24,087 nt of DNA from a virus: the IMG/VR virus record IMGVR_UViG_3300044301_001677, positions 1 to 24,087 of that record; one strand, given 5' to 3'. Each line of letters starts with the position of its first letter. Within the stretch, counting starts at the first letter, position 1. The translations under genes and the position numbers were made by a program. Below the pieces are notes generated by a model. That model had not been told where the DNA came from. It searched no databases and saw only the letters and a list, made by a program, of their open reading frames with translations. Below are positions 1 to 9,900 of this stretch, one piece after another.

Positions 1-3000
1 GCACTGTTGACTATAGGTTACTGCAGCAGCATCTGGAAGTTGTTGTGATTCAATGGTCTCTTTTCCAAATTCACCAACCCAAACCTCATATTGATCACTT
101 GTAGGAGCCAAAAGAACAATAGCATATTCTACACCAGGTTCCAAGTAAAGTGGTTCTGGGAATTTAGCATTAGTAACAGCAGATGCATCAGGTGAAATAT
201 TAATATCTTCAGGTCTTAAAGTTACACTAGGGCCAACTAAATCTAATGTAGGAATTCCCAATTCAACAGTTCTAATTTGAACTATTAAAGGATTATTTCC
301 AGAATCTTTACTACTAAAGAATAAATCCACAGATGTTACAAATACACCATCATCATCTTGACCTGCACCAGTATTTCCAGATGGTGCCTGTATATCACCA
401 GAAACAACAAATGATTGTGCTAATGGATCACGTCTTCCACCACGACGACCTCTACCTCCTATTCTACCTCTATTTCTATTTTGTCGTTGCCGTATTGTTG
501 TTACTGTTGTATTAGTAGTAACAGTCGTTTCAGTTTGACGAACTTCAAACGTTCCAGTAGATTCATATTCAGTTTGTGCTGATGAAATTAATTTACTTCC
601 AGGCAATTGTGGTACATTAGTAGAACTACTTGTAACCCTATAAGATTTTCTACCAGTTCTAATAACAACACTTGGTTGTGGATCTGCATTAGGATCTTTC
701 AAGAAGAAAGAACCTTGTAATCCCCCATACTCATCAGATATTAATTTCAGATCTTTAACATAAGCAACAGCACCACTAGTTTGACCTACCAACTTAGTTC
801 CAGTCGTAACATATCCACTATACAATCCTTGTGCTTCAGTGGACAATGATATTACATCAACATTTAATATTTTTGAAGTACTGGTATATTCTGGTTGTAA
901 GTTTTGAGAAGAATCATATGGGTTTTTTGTATAAGTTTGAGATGGATTATTAAAAGCACCCTCTTTATGATTTGATTTTGCAACTCTGAATGTAATAATT
1001 TCTTGATTATTACTATACCCCTTTATAGTTTCTCCAACTTGAAATGTTCCTGCAGAACCAGAATTTGCTAAAGTAGAATCATTAGCAATTTCTAATAATT
1101 TAGGAATAAAATCAACATCAGAGTTACCATCAAAGAATTGATAGTGTCTATTTAATGGTCTTAATGCAGAGATATTAAATGCGGTATTTCTAGATCTCAT
1201 AAACAAATCATCACCACTATCAACAATAATATTTCTACTTTGTCTATTAGTAGTTACTTCAGCAAATTGATTACCAGCAGTTAACGTACTTCCTCTCCTC
1301 CAGAACCAACGATCATTAGTCCAATCTCCAGTGGTCAAACCAGCATTTAACCACTCTCCAAGCCCTCTCCAGCGTCTTGTTGTCTGAGCCGCAGCCGCAG
1401 TAGCGGTAACATTTGTTGTGCCACCATCTACTTCTATAACTCTTTCAGCTAATTGAATGGTTCTTTGCCAACTATCACTTGCTGGTGTTAATTGTACAAC
1501 TCCTTCAAAAGCAACCACATGAAATGGATTAACATTTTCAACTTTAGTTGCAAAATCTTGAGATATCCAATCAGTTTCTTCATATTTTAAAGTTACTGCT
1601 TGCCCAGTTTTTTGAACATTAGAATCTATTAATGGATAATCTATACCAGGATCGTATTCTTGGTCTATTATATTTGTAGCAGGTAATAAGTAGTTTTGAA
1701 AACTATTTCTAGCAATAATAGGTCTTATACAACCCTCTCCCTCATCAACTTCAATAGACGATAAATTCAAATCAATAAAATCATTATTACTAAATGAATC
1801 TACAAAGAAACCACTCTTAAATCTATCTCTTCCATTCGCATCTTGAATTGATAATGCTTCGGTTCCTACCTCAAGCAATGATAATGTTGTGACTCTTTCT
1901 AATTCTTCAACTCTATCTTCAATTACTCCAATATCTCTCATAGTATATCTTCTATTATCCTTTAATGTTATTCTTGCATCATTTGGATTATAAAGATATG
2001 GTGGCAATTCAATGGTTGCCAATTCCATTACTCTCTTATCAATATTAGGAGCTTGTGGATGATTTGCCGATAGACCTTTAGTAACTGACAATGTACCATA
2101 TTCATCCAAATAAACTTTATCAATTCTTGAAAGATAATATTCATATCCAAGCAAAGATGTTTCATTAGGTGCTACTAAAAATTTAGGAGCAGTATTGAAT
2201 GCAGTAGTTCTAGCATCAAAATCAAATGGTGATGAAGTAGTTCCTGTAAAAGTAGATACTCTTGGCCTAAAGTCAAGTACATCAGTTGCTCTTACTTTGT
2301 TTACACCAATATTTGGAATATCATTTTCAAAATTATCTTTTGGATAACTTAATACTGTAAATACATCACCATTATCATTTGCAGGTACTGTGTATGCGTC
2401 ATATACAATCAATAATTGTTTTGAAGGAACTGCTACATTACTTTTACGAACAATTCTAGAATAATCATAAAATTCATCCTTTTGTCCCTTATCTAAGTCA
2501 AAGGATTTTGTTATATCTTGATATGATCCTAATGTAATACTCTCAATATTTGTTGTAATGTTAGATTCTTCAAATTTGACTTCTTCTGATTTAACAAATT
2601 TTCTATCATTCAAATAAACTATTCCTAATTTATTAGCACTTCCAGATGCTGGAGTGGATTCACTATTTGTAACAATCCTTGCAATAGCATTAGATTCTTG
2701 TCCAATTATATTTTCACCTATAAATGCATTGGCACTAACAGCAGCAGTAGATGCAAATTCAAGAATATCAAAATTAGGTTGTGCTCCAGTTGGTGATATT
2801 GATTCGTATACAGATAAAACTTTAACGACATCTGGAACATTTAAAGATATTTCTTCATCCTGAACTCTTAATCCATATGCCTTTTTATTATAAGTTAATC
2901 CATCATTAATTGTACTACCTTCTGCAGTTCCAGAACTAGAATCCCTAGATAAGGTTACTGTGTGTATTAAACTCTTCTCATACTGTTTTACTTTACTTTG

Positions 3001-5370
3001 AATACCTTGCTTTACTGCTGTTATATTGATAATATTATCATCATATGTAGTTAAATCAGTAAATTCTGCAGTTGCTCCAAGATTTTTTAGTTCAAAATTA
3101 TCTGAACGTACTGTACCTATTCCACCACCTTTATAATGTACTGAATATCTGGTACTATTATATGCATCAAAAAATGCTGTTGATATTCCAGCTCCAGAAC
3201 CATCTTTAATATTTGCTGCGGAAACGGTTGCAACTCCTGCTGTGGCAATATCAATATCTGTTATTTGTGCAGTAAGTGAAAGGTTTGAACCTGTAAAATT
3301 AACTGATGCTATATTGGAACTTGGTAATGGTTCATACAAAGCACCACTTCCACTCCATTGAGGCAATCCTAATGAAATAGGAATATTTGTAGCAGCAATA
3401 CCAACAATACCTAAATCTTTATCATAAACTCCTGGTACATCAGCACCAGCACTATCAGCACCCTGACCAATAGGACGTGTTGCAATCGCAGAAATATATA
3501 AAGTTTTTAAATCATTTGAAATACCAGTAATCCTATTATATGTTGGGTCAGATGCTGCAGAATTTGTATAAATTACAGTATCACCAGCAATAACACCATC
3601 AAATACCTTTCCTGGACTGGTAATTTGTGTTCCAGCAGCATTAAAATTACCTGAAATTGCTCCACCTGGAAAAGGAGCTGTTCGTAAAACTGCATCTGCT
3701 GTAAAGACCTCATAATCACCAGATGGAGCTTGTCTTACAGACTGAACATCATTTAAATTAAATTCTCTTAAACTATCAATAGATACTGGATATTCCACAC
3801 CATTAATTGCTAATGGTTCTCCTTTCGCAAATGATCCTGTTGCATTACGAATAAGTATTGAATTCAGACTACCACTAAGAACTGCATTATCTACAGCATA
3901 ACCAATAGTTCCACTTCTTAGACCCTTTACTTGGAATCCTGTATCTAAATCATCTGCAGGTACAAGAACACTTAAGAATAATTGAGTATGAAGTTGTATA
4001 TCATATAATCTAAGATCCCATGCTGTAGCAGCACCTTCATATGCGGCATCTGATAAAGTATGGGAATATACTCTAGCATCACCCATTAAACCCCTTATCA
4101 AACCTCCTTGCTGTAATTCACCAAATAAATTAATTACTTTTCTATATTGTGCAGCTCCTTTTACATTATTAACCCTTAAAATATTTCCCAGTTCAAAATC
4201 AACATTAATTGCAGAAACTTCTTGAGTATCTCTTGGTTTATCTACATCTAAAATTTCTACAGAATCTGTTTTTATATCATATCCCCTAACATAAGCTTTA
4301 CCACCAGAAACCTTAACGCACATTAAATCGTCAGATGGTGTATTTCCTTCGTCAGTATTTTGTCCTTCAAAAAATAATCCACCATTACCCAATCTATCAT
4401 TTAAAGAATTATCTACAGAAATATCAAATGGATCTACCGTATAATTTCCAGATTCATCAAAAGTTCTACCAGCAATCCAATTTGCAATTTTACTATACTG
4501 TGTAGAATCATCAATTTTTCTTATTTCACCTTCAACAGTTCTTAATATCTCAAAGAAATCAGTATCATTCTTATCATCAATTGATTTTTTTGTAAGAGTT
4601 AAAGATAATTTAAATCTATCTGCACCAGGTGCAGCATAGTTGGTAAATCCTTTTGCATTATCATATAGAGAAGCATCATCTTTTGCTGTAATAATTTCTT
4701 CATTAATTTGGAATCCTACCCTATATGAAGGATTATTTGTATAATGGTCTAAAATTATAGTTTGCTTATCTACGGTTACAAAAGTACCTTTAATAAAATA
4801 GATAGAATCACTTACAGAAGCAGCAGATCCTATTGATAGAGCATTATTGGCAATAAGTGTAGCTACAGCAGTTCCTGCATTAATAGTGGTATTACCATAA
4901 ACTATATTTTCTTTTACTATTAAAGACTCACCATTAATAAAAGTATCTAATGTTGGATCAGTGGAACCAGCATTATTATATTTTACATATATTGTTAAAT
5001 CCTCTACATCTCCACCATCAGGAAGAGCAATAAAATCTACAGTTGCAGTTACTCCAGAACTTTGACCCTCCACAGTCTTGTGAAGTAATTCATCAATATA
5101 AACAGAAATATCAATTCCAAATTGAGTGGAATTTAATTTTACGGCATTAAATTGTATATCAAGAGTCGGTCCCGCACCATTTACAATAGAACCTTCCTTA
5201 AATATATGACTACCAAAATCTTCTACTTGATTTTGTAGAATTGATTGTAATCCAGTTAATTCTCTCGCTTGTACTGGAAATCCGGGTTTAAATAAGACCT
5301 TGTAAAAATTCTTACTAGGATCAAAATCATCATAATAAGGACTTATATTTAAATCTTTTTTCTGTGCCAT
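1..5370 (-). CDS. DUF4815-type tail/baseplate structural protein, C-terminus missing
   Basis: An uninterrupted frame runs from an ATG at 5368-5370 through the left window edge, giving 1790 codons with no stop. It begins MAQKKDLNISPYYDDFDPSK and continues with the LFKPGFPVQARELTGLQSIL block that I recognise as the N-terminal signature of DUF4815 virion proteins of T4-like cyanophages. Around residues 1150-1190 is the family's conserved RYTMRDIG segment followed by an EDRVEELE coiled-coil-like stretch. Near residues 1628-1648 lies an Arg/Gly-rich run leading into a DPLAQSF motif, which recurs in phage tail and fibre proteins. The start lies six bases after the gp8 stop, so it should be co-transcribed with gp8. 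Upstream of the ATG only a weak purine stretch (AAAAGAA) is visible. By position it occupies the T4 gene 9/10 slot, so a role at the wedge periphery or fibre attachment is inferred. The family call is firm; the exact role is not known. Confidence 0.85.
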   Translation of the reverse strand, partial: MAQKKDLNISPYYDDFDPSKNFYKVLFKPGFPVQARELTGLQSILQNQVEDFGSHIFKEGSIVNGAGPTLDIQFNAVKLNSTQFGIDISVYIDELLHKTVEGQSSGVTATVDFIALPDGGDVEDLTIYVKYNNAGSTDPTLDTFINGESLIVKENIVYGNTTINAGTAVATLIANNALSIGSAASVSDSIYFIKGTFVTVDKQTIILDHYTNNPSYRVGFQINEEIITAKDDASLYDNAKGFTNYAAPGADRFKLSLTLTKKSIDDKNDTDFFEILRTVEGEIRKIDDSTQYSKIANWIAGRTFDESGNYTVDPFDISVDNSLNDRLGNGGLFFEGQNTDEGNTPSDDLMCVKVSGGKAYVRGYDIKTDSVEILDVDKPRDTQEVSAINVDFELGNILRVNNVKGAAQYRKVINLFGELQQGGLIRGLMGDARVYSHTLSDAAYEGAATAWDLRLYDIQLHTQLFLSVLVPADDLDTGFQVKGLRSGTIGYAVDNAVLSGSLNSILIRNATGSFAKGEPLAINGVEYPVSIDSLREFNLNDVQSVRQAPSGDYEVFTADAVLRTAPFPGGAISGNFNAAGTQITSPGKVFDGVIAGDTVIYTNSAASDPTYNRITGISNDLKTLYISAIATRPIGQGADSAGADVPGVYDKDLGIVGIAATNIPISLGLPQWSGSGALYEPLPSSNIASVNFTGSNLSLTAQITDIDIATAGVATVSAANIKDGSGAGISTAFFDAYNSTRYSVHYKGGGIGTVRSDNFELKNLGATAEFTDLTTYDDNIINITAVKQGIQSKVKQYEKSLIHTVTLSRDSSSGTAEGSTINDGLTYNKKAYGLRVQDEEISLNVPDVVKVLSVYESISPTGAQPNFDILEFASTAAVSANAFIGENIIGQESNAIARIVTNSESTPASGSANKLGIVYLNDRKFVKSEEVKFEESNITTNIESITLGSYQDITKSFDLDKGQKDEFYDYSRIVRKSNVAVPSKQLLIVYDAYTVPANDNGDVFTVLSYPKDNFENDIPNIGVNKVRATDVLDFRPRVSTFTGTTSSPFDFDARTTAFNTAPKFLVAPNETSLLGYEYYLSRIDKVYLDEYGTLSVTKGLSANHPQAPNIDKRVMELATIELPPYLYNPNDARITLKDNRRYTMRDIGVIEDRVEELERVTTLSLLEVGTEALSIQDANGRDRFKSGFFVDSFSNNDFIDLNLSSIEVDEGEGCIRPIIARNSFQNYLLPATNIIDQEYDPGIDYPLIDSNVQKTGQAVTLKYEETDWISQDFATKVENVNPFHVVAFEGVVQLTPASDSWQRTIQLAERVIEVDGGTTNVTATAAAAQTTRRWRGLGEWLNAGLTTGDWTNDRWFWRRGSTLTAGNQFAEVTTNRQSRNIIVDSGDDLFMRSRNTAFNISALRPLNRHYQFFDGNSDVDFIPKLLEIANDSTLANSGSAGTFQVGETIKGYSNNQEIITFRVAKSNHKEGAFNNPSQTYTKNPYDSSQNLQPEYTSTSKILNVDVISLSTEAQGLYSGYVTTGTKLVGQTSGAVAYVKDLKLISDEYGGLQGSFFLKDPNADPQPSVVIRTGRKSYRVTSSSTNVPQLPGSKLISSAQTEYESTGTFEVRQTETTVTTNTTVTTIRQRQNRNRGRIGGRGRRGGRRDPLAQSFVVSGDIQAPSGNTGAGQDDDGVFVTSVDLFFSSKDSGNNPLIVQIRTVELGIPTLDLVGPSVTLRPEDINISPDASAVTNAKFPEPLYLEPGVEYAIVLLAPTSDQYEVWVGEFGKETIESQQLPDAAAVTYSQQC

Positions 5371-5376
5371 GTTCTT

Positions 5377-6939
5377 TTAGAATTCCAGAATAATTTTAAT
5401 ATCTTCTTTTTGTCTACTATCTCTAGTGACTAACTTGCGATTGTCAATGTAAATAACATCACCCGTTGTTTTATTTATCTCAGGATTAGCAACGCCACTT
5501 GCAAATTCAACTCCAAGATTAATTTCTTGATTACCAGTTGTGTATGTGGAACCACTAAAGTCTTCTACAGATGCGTCTGATGGTCCTCCAGATGCAAAGG
5601 CAATAGATGCATCTCCAGTAAATGGTACCACTTTAGATTCAGTAGTAACATTAGCATAATCTGTTTGATCTGCATCATTACCAAAATATAATGATCTATC
5701 CTGATAATATTTTATAACTCCAGTAATTTGGTCATAAGATGCCAAATACCCTTTTGATGTACCATCAGTATTAGCTTGTGTAATAGTAGATCCAATTGAA
5801 ACATTATCACGCAAATCATCAGAAGGTGTCAGTTTAATAGCACCCAATGAAGAATACTCACTTCCAGTATATATTATATTTTTTGATGAGTATGTGGAAG
5901 GATTTTTTATAATTCCTACTTGTGAGAATTTTGCATCAGTTGGAAAATCTTTAGTGGAATCATCAAATCGAGCATAAACTAATACTTTATCAGCTCCAAG
6001 TTCTTGATATATGTCATATCCATGACCTCTAGATGGAGGTATAATAGGTATTAATTTTGCAAAATTATTAGCTTTATTCTGAGGTTGTAATGGTCCTAAA
6101 TCAACTATACCATATGTATATCCAGATCCACCAGCAGTAACTGTAGTAGAATTAATTTTTCCAGAAGAATCAGTTGTAACTAATACTTTAGCACCACTTC
6201 CATCACCAAGTATATTACATGTCTCACTATCATTTGTATTATATTCATTCCCTTGATCGGCAATATATACAGTTTTAATTTGATTAAAGTTTACTTCAGA
6301 ATCTCCTGATTCTCTAACATTTTGAATCTGAGAATTGGATGTAGTAGCCCAATCATTAGGAACAACAATATATTCTGTAGAATCAAATTTTACAATATCA
6401 CTTGGATTGACTGTAAATAGATATTTCCAAATATATCCATCATTACTTGTACCAGCAGCAGATGGTTCCAAATCTGTAAATGTTGGTTCGTCTTGAGAGT
6501 TGCCAACAGTTGTGGTCAAATCTGAACCATTATCAATACAAATATAAACATTATAATCACTATTAATTACATAATAATTTGAATCATATAATCTACCACT
6601 CTTAGTAACTTCTGATTTATTTGAAGAACTATAATCATGCCTATACATGTCATATGGAGTATTAGTAGTCCATTGAACTTTTCTTATAACTCTTCTAATA
6701 TTTTTACTATTAATACGTTTACCAAAAAGAGACGTATCTCTATATTGGTATTCATATTGAAAATTATCAGTTGGTTCTAAAGGCCACTTATCGGATGTAG
6801 TTCTACCAAATCCAGGTTCTGGACTAGATGGATTACTAAAACCCAAAAATACATAATAAGAATTATTAGTATCTAATACAGAATTTATGAAATTTTCTGC
6901 GTTAAATATTCTAAATTGATCTGTAACGACGGCCGACAT
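5377..6939 (-). CDS. 8: Baseplate wedge subunit gp8
   Basis: Homologue of T4 gp8, a dimeric wedge protein that binds gp7 and gp10 in the baseplate. Recognisable family segments are the N-terminal VTDQFRIFNAENFINSV block (residues 5-21), the paired tyrosines before FLGFSNP (28-37), DGYIWKYLFTV (167-177) and PPSRGHGYDIYQELGA (301-316). At 520 residues it is much longer than T4 gp8 (334). Part of the excess is a Gly/Ser-rich segment around 240-280 containing TAGGSGYTYG, which resembles repeats in the giant protein just upstream. The start at 6937-6939 is the first ATG of the frame and gives the expected N-terminus. No Shine-Dalgarno sequence is visible, but a TATAAATA box lies 18 bases upstream in the 33-base gap after gene 7. 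It may therefore be transcribed from its own late promoter as well as by readthrough. Confidence 0.88.
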   Translation of the reverse strand: MSAVVTDQFRIFNAENFINSVLDTNNSYYVFLGFSNPSSPEPGFGRTTSDKWPLEPTDNFQYEYQYRDTSLFGKRINSKNIRRVIRKVQWTTNTPYDMYRHDYSSSNKSEVTKSGRLYDSNYYVINSDYNVYICIDNGSDLTTTVGNSQDEPTFTDLEPSAAGTSNDGYIWKYLFTVNPSDIVKFDSTEYIVVPNDWATTSNSQIQNVRESGDSEVNFNQIKTVYIADQGNEYNTNDSETCNILGDGSGAKVLVTTDSSGKINSTTVTAGGSGYTYGIVDLGPLQPQNKANNFAKLIPIIPPSRGHGYDIYQELGADKVLVYARFDDSTKDFPTDAKFSQVGIIKNPSTYSSKNIIYTGSEYSSLGAIKLTPSDDLRDNVSIGSTITQANTDGTSKGYLASYDQITGVIKYYQDRSLYFGNDADQTDYANVTTESKVVPFTGDASIAFASGGPSDASVEDFSGSTYTTGNQEINLGVEFASGVANPEINKTTGDVIYIDNRKLVTRDSRQKEDIKIILEF

Positions 6940-6956
6940 ATTAATAGTTTTTTAGA

Positions 6957-6964
6957 TATTTATA
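6957..6964 (-). promoter_or_regulatory. T4-type late promoter box before gp8
   Basis: The minus strand reads TATAAATA here, an exact match to the T4 late -10 consensus recognised by the phage sigma factor gp55. It lies 18 bases before the gp8 ATG, in the only non-coding gap longer than six bases within the baseplate operon. T4 late promoters have no -35 element, and none is seen. In an AT-rich genome an eight-base match can arise by chance; its position in a gene gap supports it. Confidence 0.55.
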
Positions 6965-6972
6965 AGAGATAA

Positions 6973-9900
6973 TTAAGATTTCTCAATTGCACCAGTATCT
7001 CTAATACCAGTACCCCTTCTTTGAATGGTTGGGAAGGTAGTTAATCCAGCATCTACAGTAAGACCACTAACACCAATTGATACTGGATTTGATGACCTTG
7101 ATACAGTTGCTAATCTACCCCAACTAAATGTTCCTACTGGTTTCGCAGTACTTCCTGTAGTACCAAATCCAACAAATTTGGTATCATTAACGATATTGCA
7201 TGTAATAATACCAGTAGTACCATCAGTATAAATTTGAGCAACTCTATAGATATTATCCATAAAGGTGGTTCCAATACCAACAGTACCAATACCAGAATTA
7301 TAAAGAGTAGTTACTCCTGTTCCAACCTGCGTATTTGATATTACTATTGGATATCCTGCTAATAAAGTATTACCAGTCCAATTACCAGCAACTGAATCCA
7401 GATGTATCTTAAGTGCTAATGTAGCACTTCCTACACCAGCAGTAGTTCCAATACCAGTAACAATACCAGTAAATCCTTGAACAACATCTATAGATGAAAT
7501 ATTTTCATCTTTAAATGATGGGAATGGAGCTAAAACTTTAGGTGGATTTGTAGATGTGTATCCAAATCCTTGAGAATTGATTTCTGTATCAGTAATAACA
7601 CCATTAGTTATAGTTGCTGTTGCTGTAGCCGTAGATGCTATACCAACAGTTCCATCTCCTAAAAGATATGTGCTAATACCTACTGGAGGGATAGCAACAG
7701 TAATTGAAGTTGTTGCCCCAGTGTATCCACTTCCTCCACTAACAATACTCAAAGAGGAAATTGTACCTGCAATAGAAACATTAGCAGTTAAAGCAGCAGC
7801 CACAGGAGTAATACTATTATCAACAATAATTGAATTAAAGTCTAATGATCCTTCAGCTTCATAATTAAAGAGTTCAGAATTATCAACAAAAATTTCAGTA
7901 TCACCAGTACGTATAGGACTAATAACCTTTGCTGTTGGGAATATTAAAGGTTCTATAGACTGTCTTGACTTATAAACAAGATTACCATCTATAACCTTCT
8001 CAACTTTTTGTTTAGTCCAATTTATGTGTCTTGATTCACTATTAATACCAAGACCATAGTATATTTCAGTTTCAACTGATTTAGATGAAGCAATCATAGA
8101 AACTGTTCTAGAATCTTGTTCTTCACCTTCATCATTTTTAGTTAATTGAACAATATCACCCTCTTCTATTGATGGTGTAATATTTGTAACCAATTGTGTA
8201 TCAGAACCAGAAGTACCTTTATAGAAGAATACTGCTATATCATTCTCTGGTTTTGGTGGTTCAGTAAATATAAAGGTTGTACCACCTTCAAATAGATAAG
8301 AACTACCTGGTTCTTGAACAACTCCATCAACAATAATCAATAATGCATTAGAAAGATTGAGATGTTTATAATCACCACTATTATCTACCTCAAAACTTAA
8401 GAGATCACCTTGATATCTCAATTCAAATCTTCTCTTAGATCCATCTTGCTGTTCTTTAATATTGTCAATATAATCAAATTCTCCAAATTGCCAAGCAGAA
8501 AATCTATCAGTAAATGTATCAACAACCGTAAATTCTATTTGATTTATTGGTTCTGATAAATTCCTATCAGTAACCAATCCAACAGGTTTAAATACATCTC
8601 CAGGTTGGAATGAATACCCATCTCTAGCAATTTGCCATCTTGTAGCACCAAAATAACTAGAACCTATACCAACTTCAGAATCTACCTCAATATTAACCAG
8701 CATACCAATTCCAGTATCAGTGGTAGCTCCAATTCCTCTCCTTGATACTCCAGTAACACTAAGATTCGAATATGATGGTTCAGAAATTACTAATTGTGGA
8801 TTATTATAAGTTTTACCAGCACCAGCAAGAGTGAATGCTAATGTTCCACCAGCACCTACAGTAGCAGTAACATTACCACCAGAACCAACACTAGATCCAA
8901 CATTAAATGTAATTGAATTTGTATCATAAGATTCAATATCAAGCAATACACCTGCTTTAGGATCAGTTGCTCTAGGGTATCCATGCTCAGTTTTATAATC
9001 ATCCTTAGAACATGTGAACACTAAAGATTCTGTTCTAAGTCCGACAACATTTGAATCTGTTAATCCATGAGCAGGTATGGTTAATGTTAACTGACCACTA
9101 TAAGGTTCATAGATCGCATCAGTAGCAGTTTTTGCTATTCCAGAGAAGTTAGTAACATATAAACTTGTACCACTAGAACCAACAAATTTATGAGTGTATG
9201 CTACGTCTGAAACGCCTATAGAAACGGTATCAGGACGGTATCCTGAACCAAATGATGCATTACCATACCAAGGCATTACATCACCGCCACCGACGTATGT
9301 ATGGGGTATAGTGCTTGTTCCTACATTAGTGGTGAATCTATAAGTAGCAGATTTTCCAACATTTACTGAAAATGATGTTGCACTAATTAATGTAATAGGT
9401 AAATTTTGTCCAGAAGCAGGGTCACTTGCTCTTGGATATGAATGGGTAGTGCTGTGATTATCTCTATCACAAGTAAACGTTATAGCATTGTTTGCAATTG
9501 TTACATTAGATCCATTAGCAATACCATGAGCACTAGCAAATGTCAATGTTAATACTCCACTTGTTGGGCTATATGTTGCTCCATTAGGTGTTAAATTTGT
9601 ATTAACACCATTAGTAACAGCACTTGCGAACTTATGCACATAATCACCAGGAGTAGTTCTTAAAATTGGATAACTTAAATGTGTACTACCAAGACCTACT
9701 GGTTCTTCTGGGAAGAATGTTGTTGTTACACCAGCATGTGCTGTAGCACAACTAAATTCAAGTCTATGTAATTTAACTTCTTGAACAATACCAGATTCAA
9801 ATCTATGGTCACCTTCTGTTGTAATATCCAGTACACCAGTAGTATTGTAATATGTTGCTGTAGTAATAGCAATAGGTTGTCCTGTAGCAGCAACTCCAAC

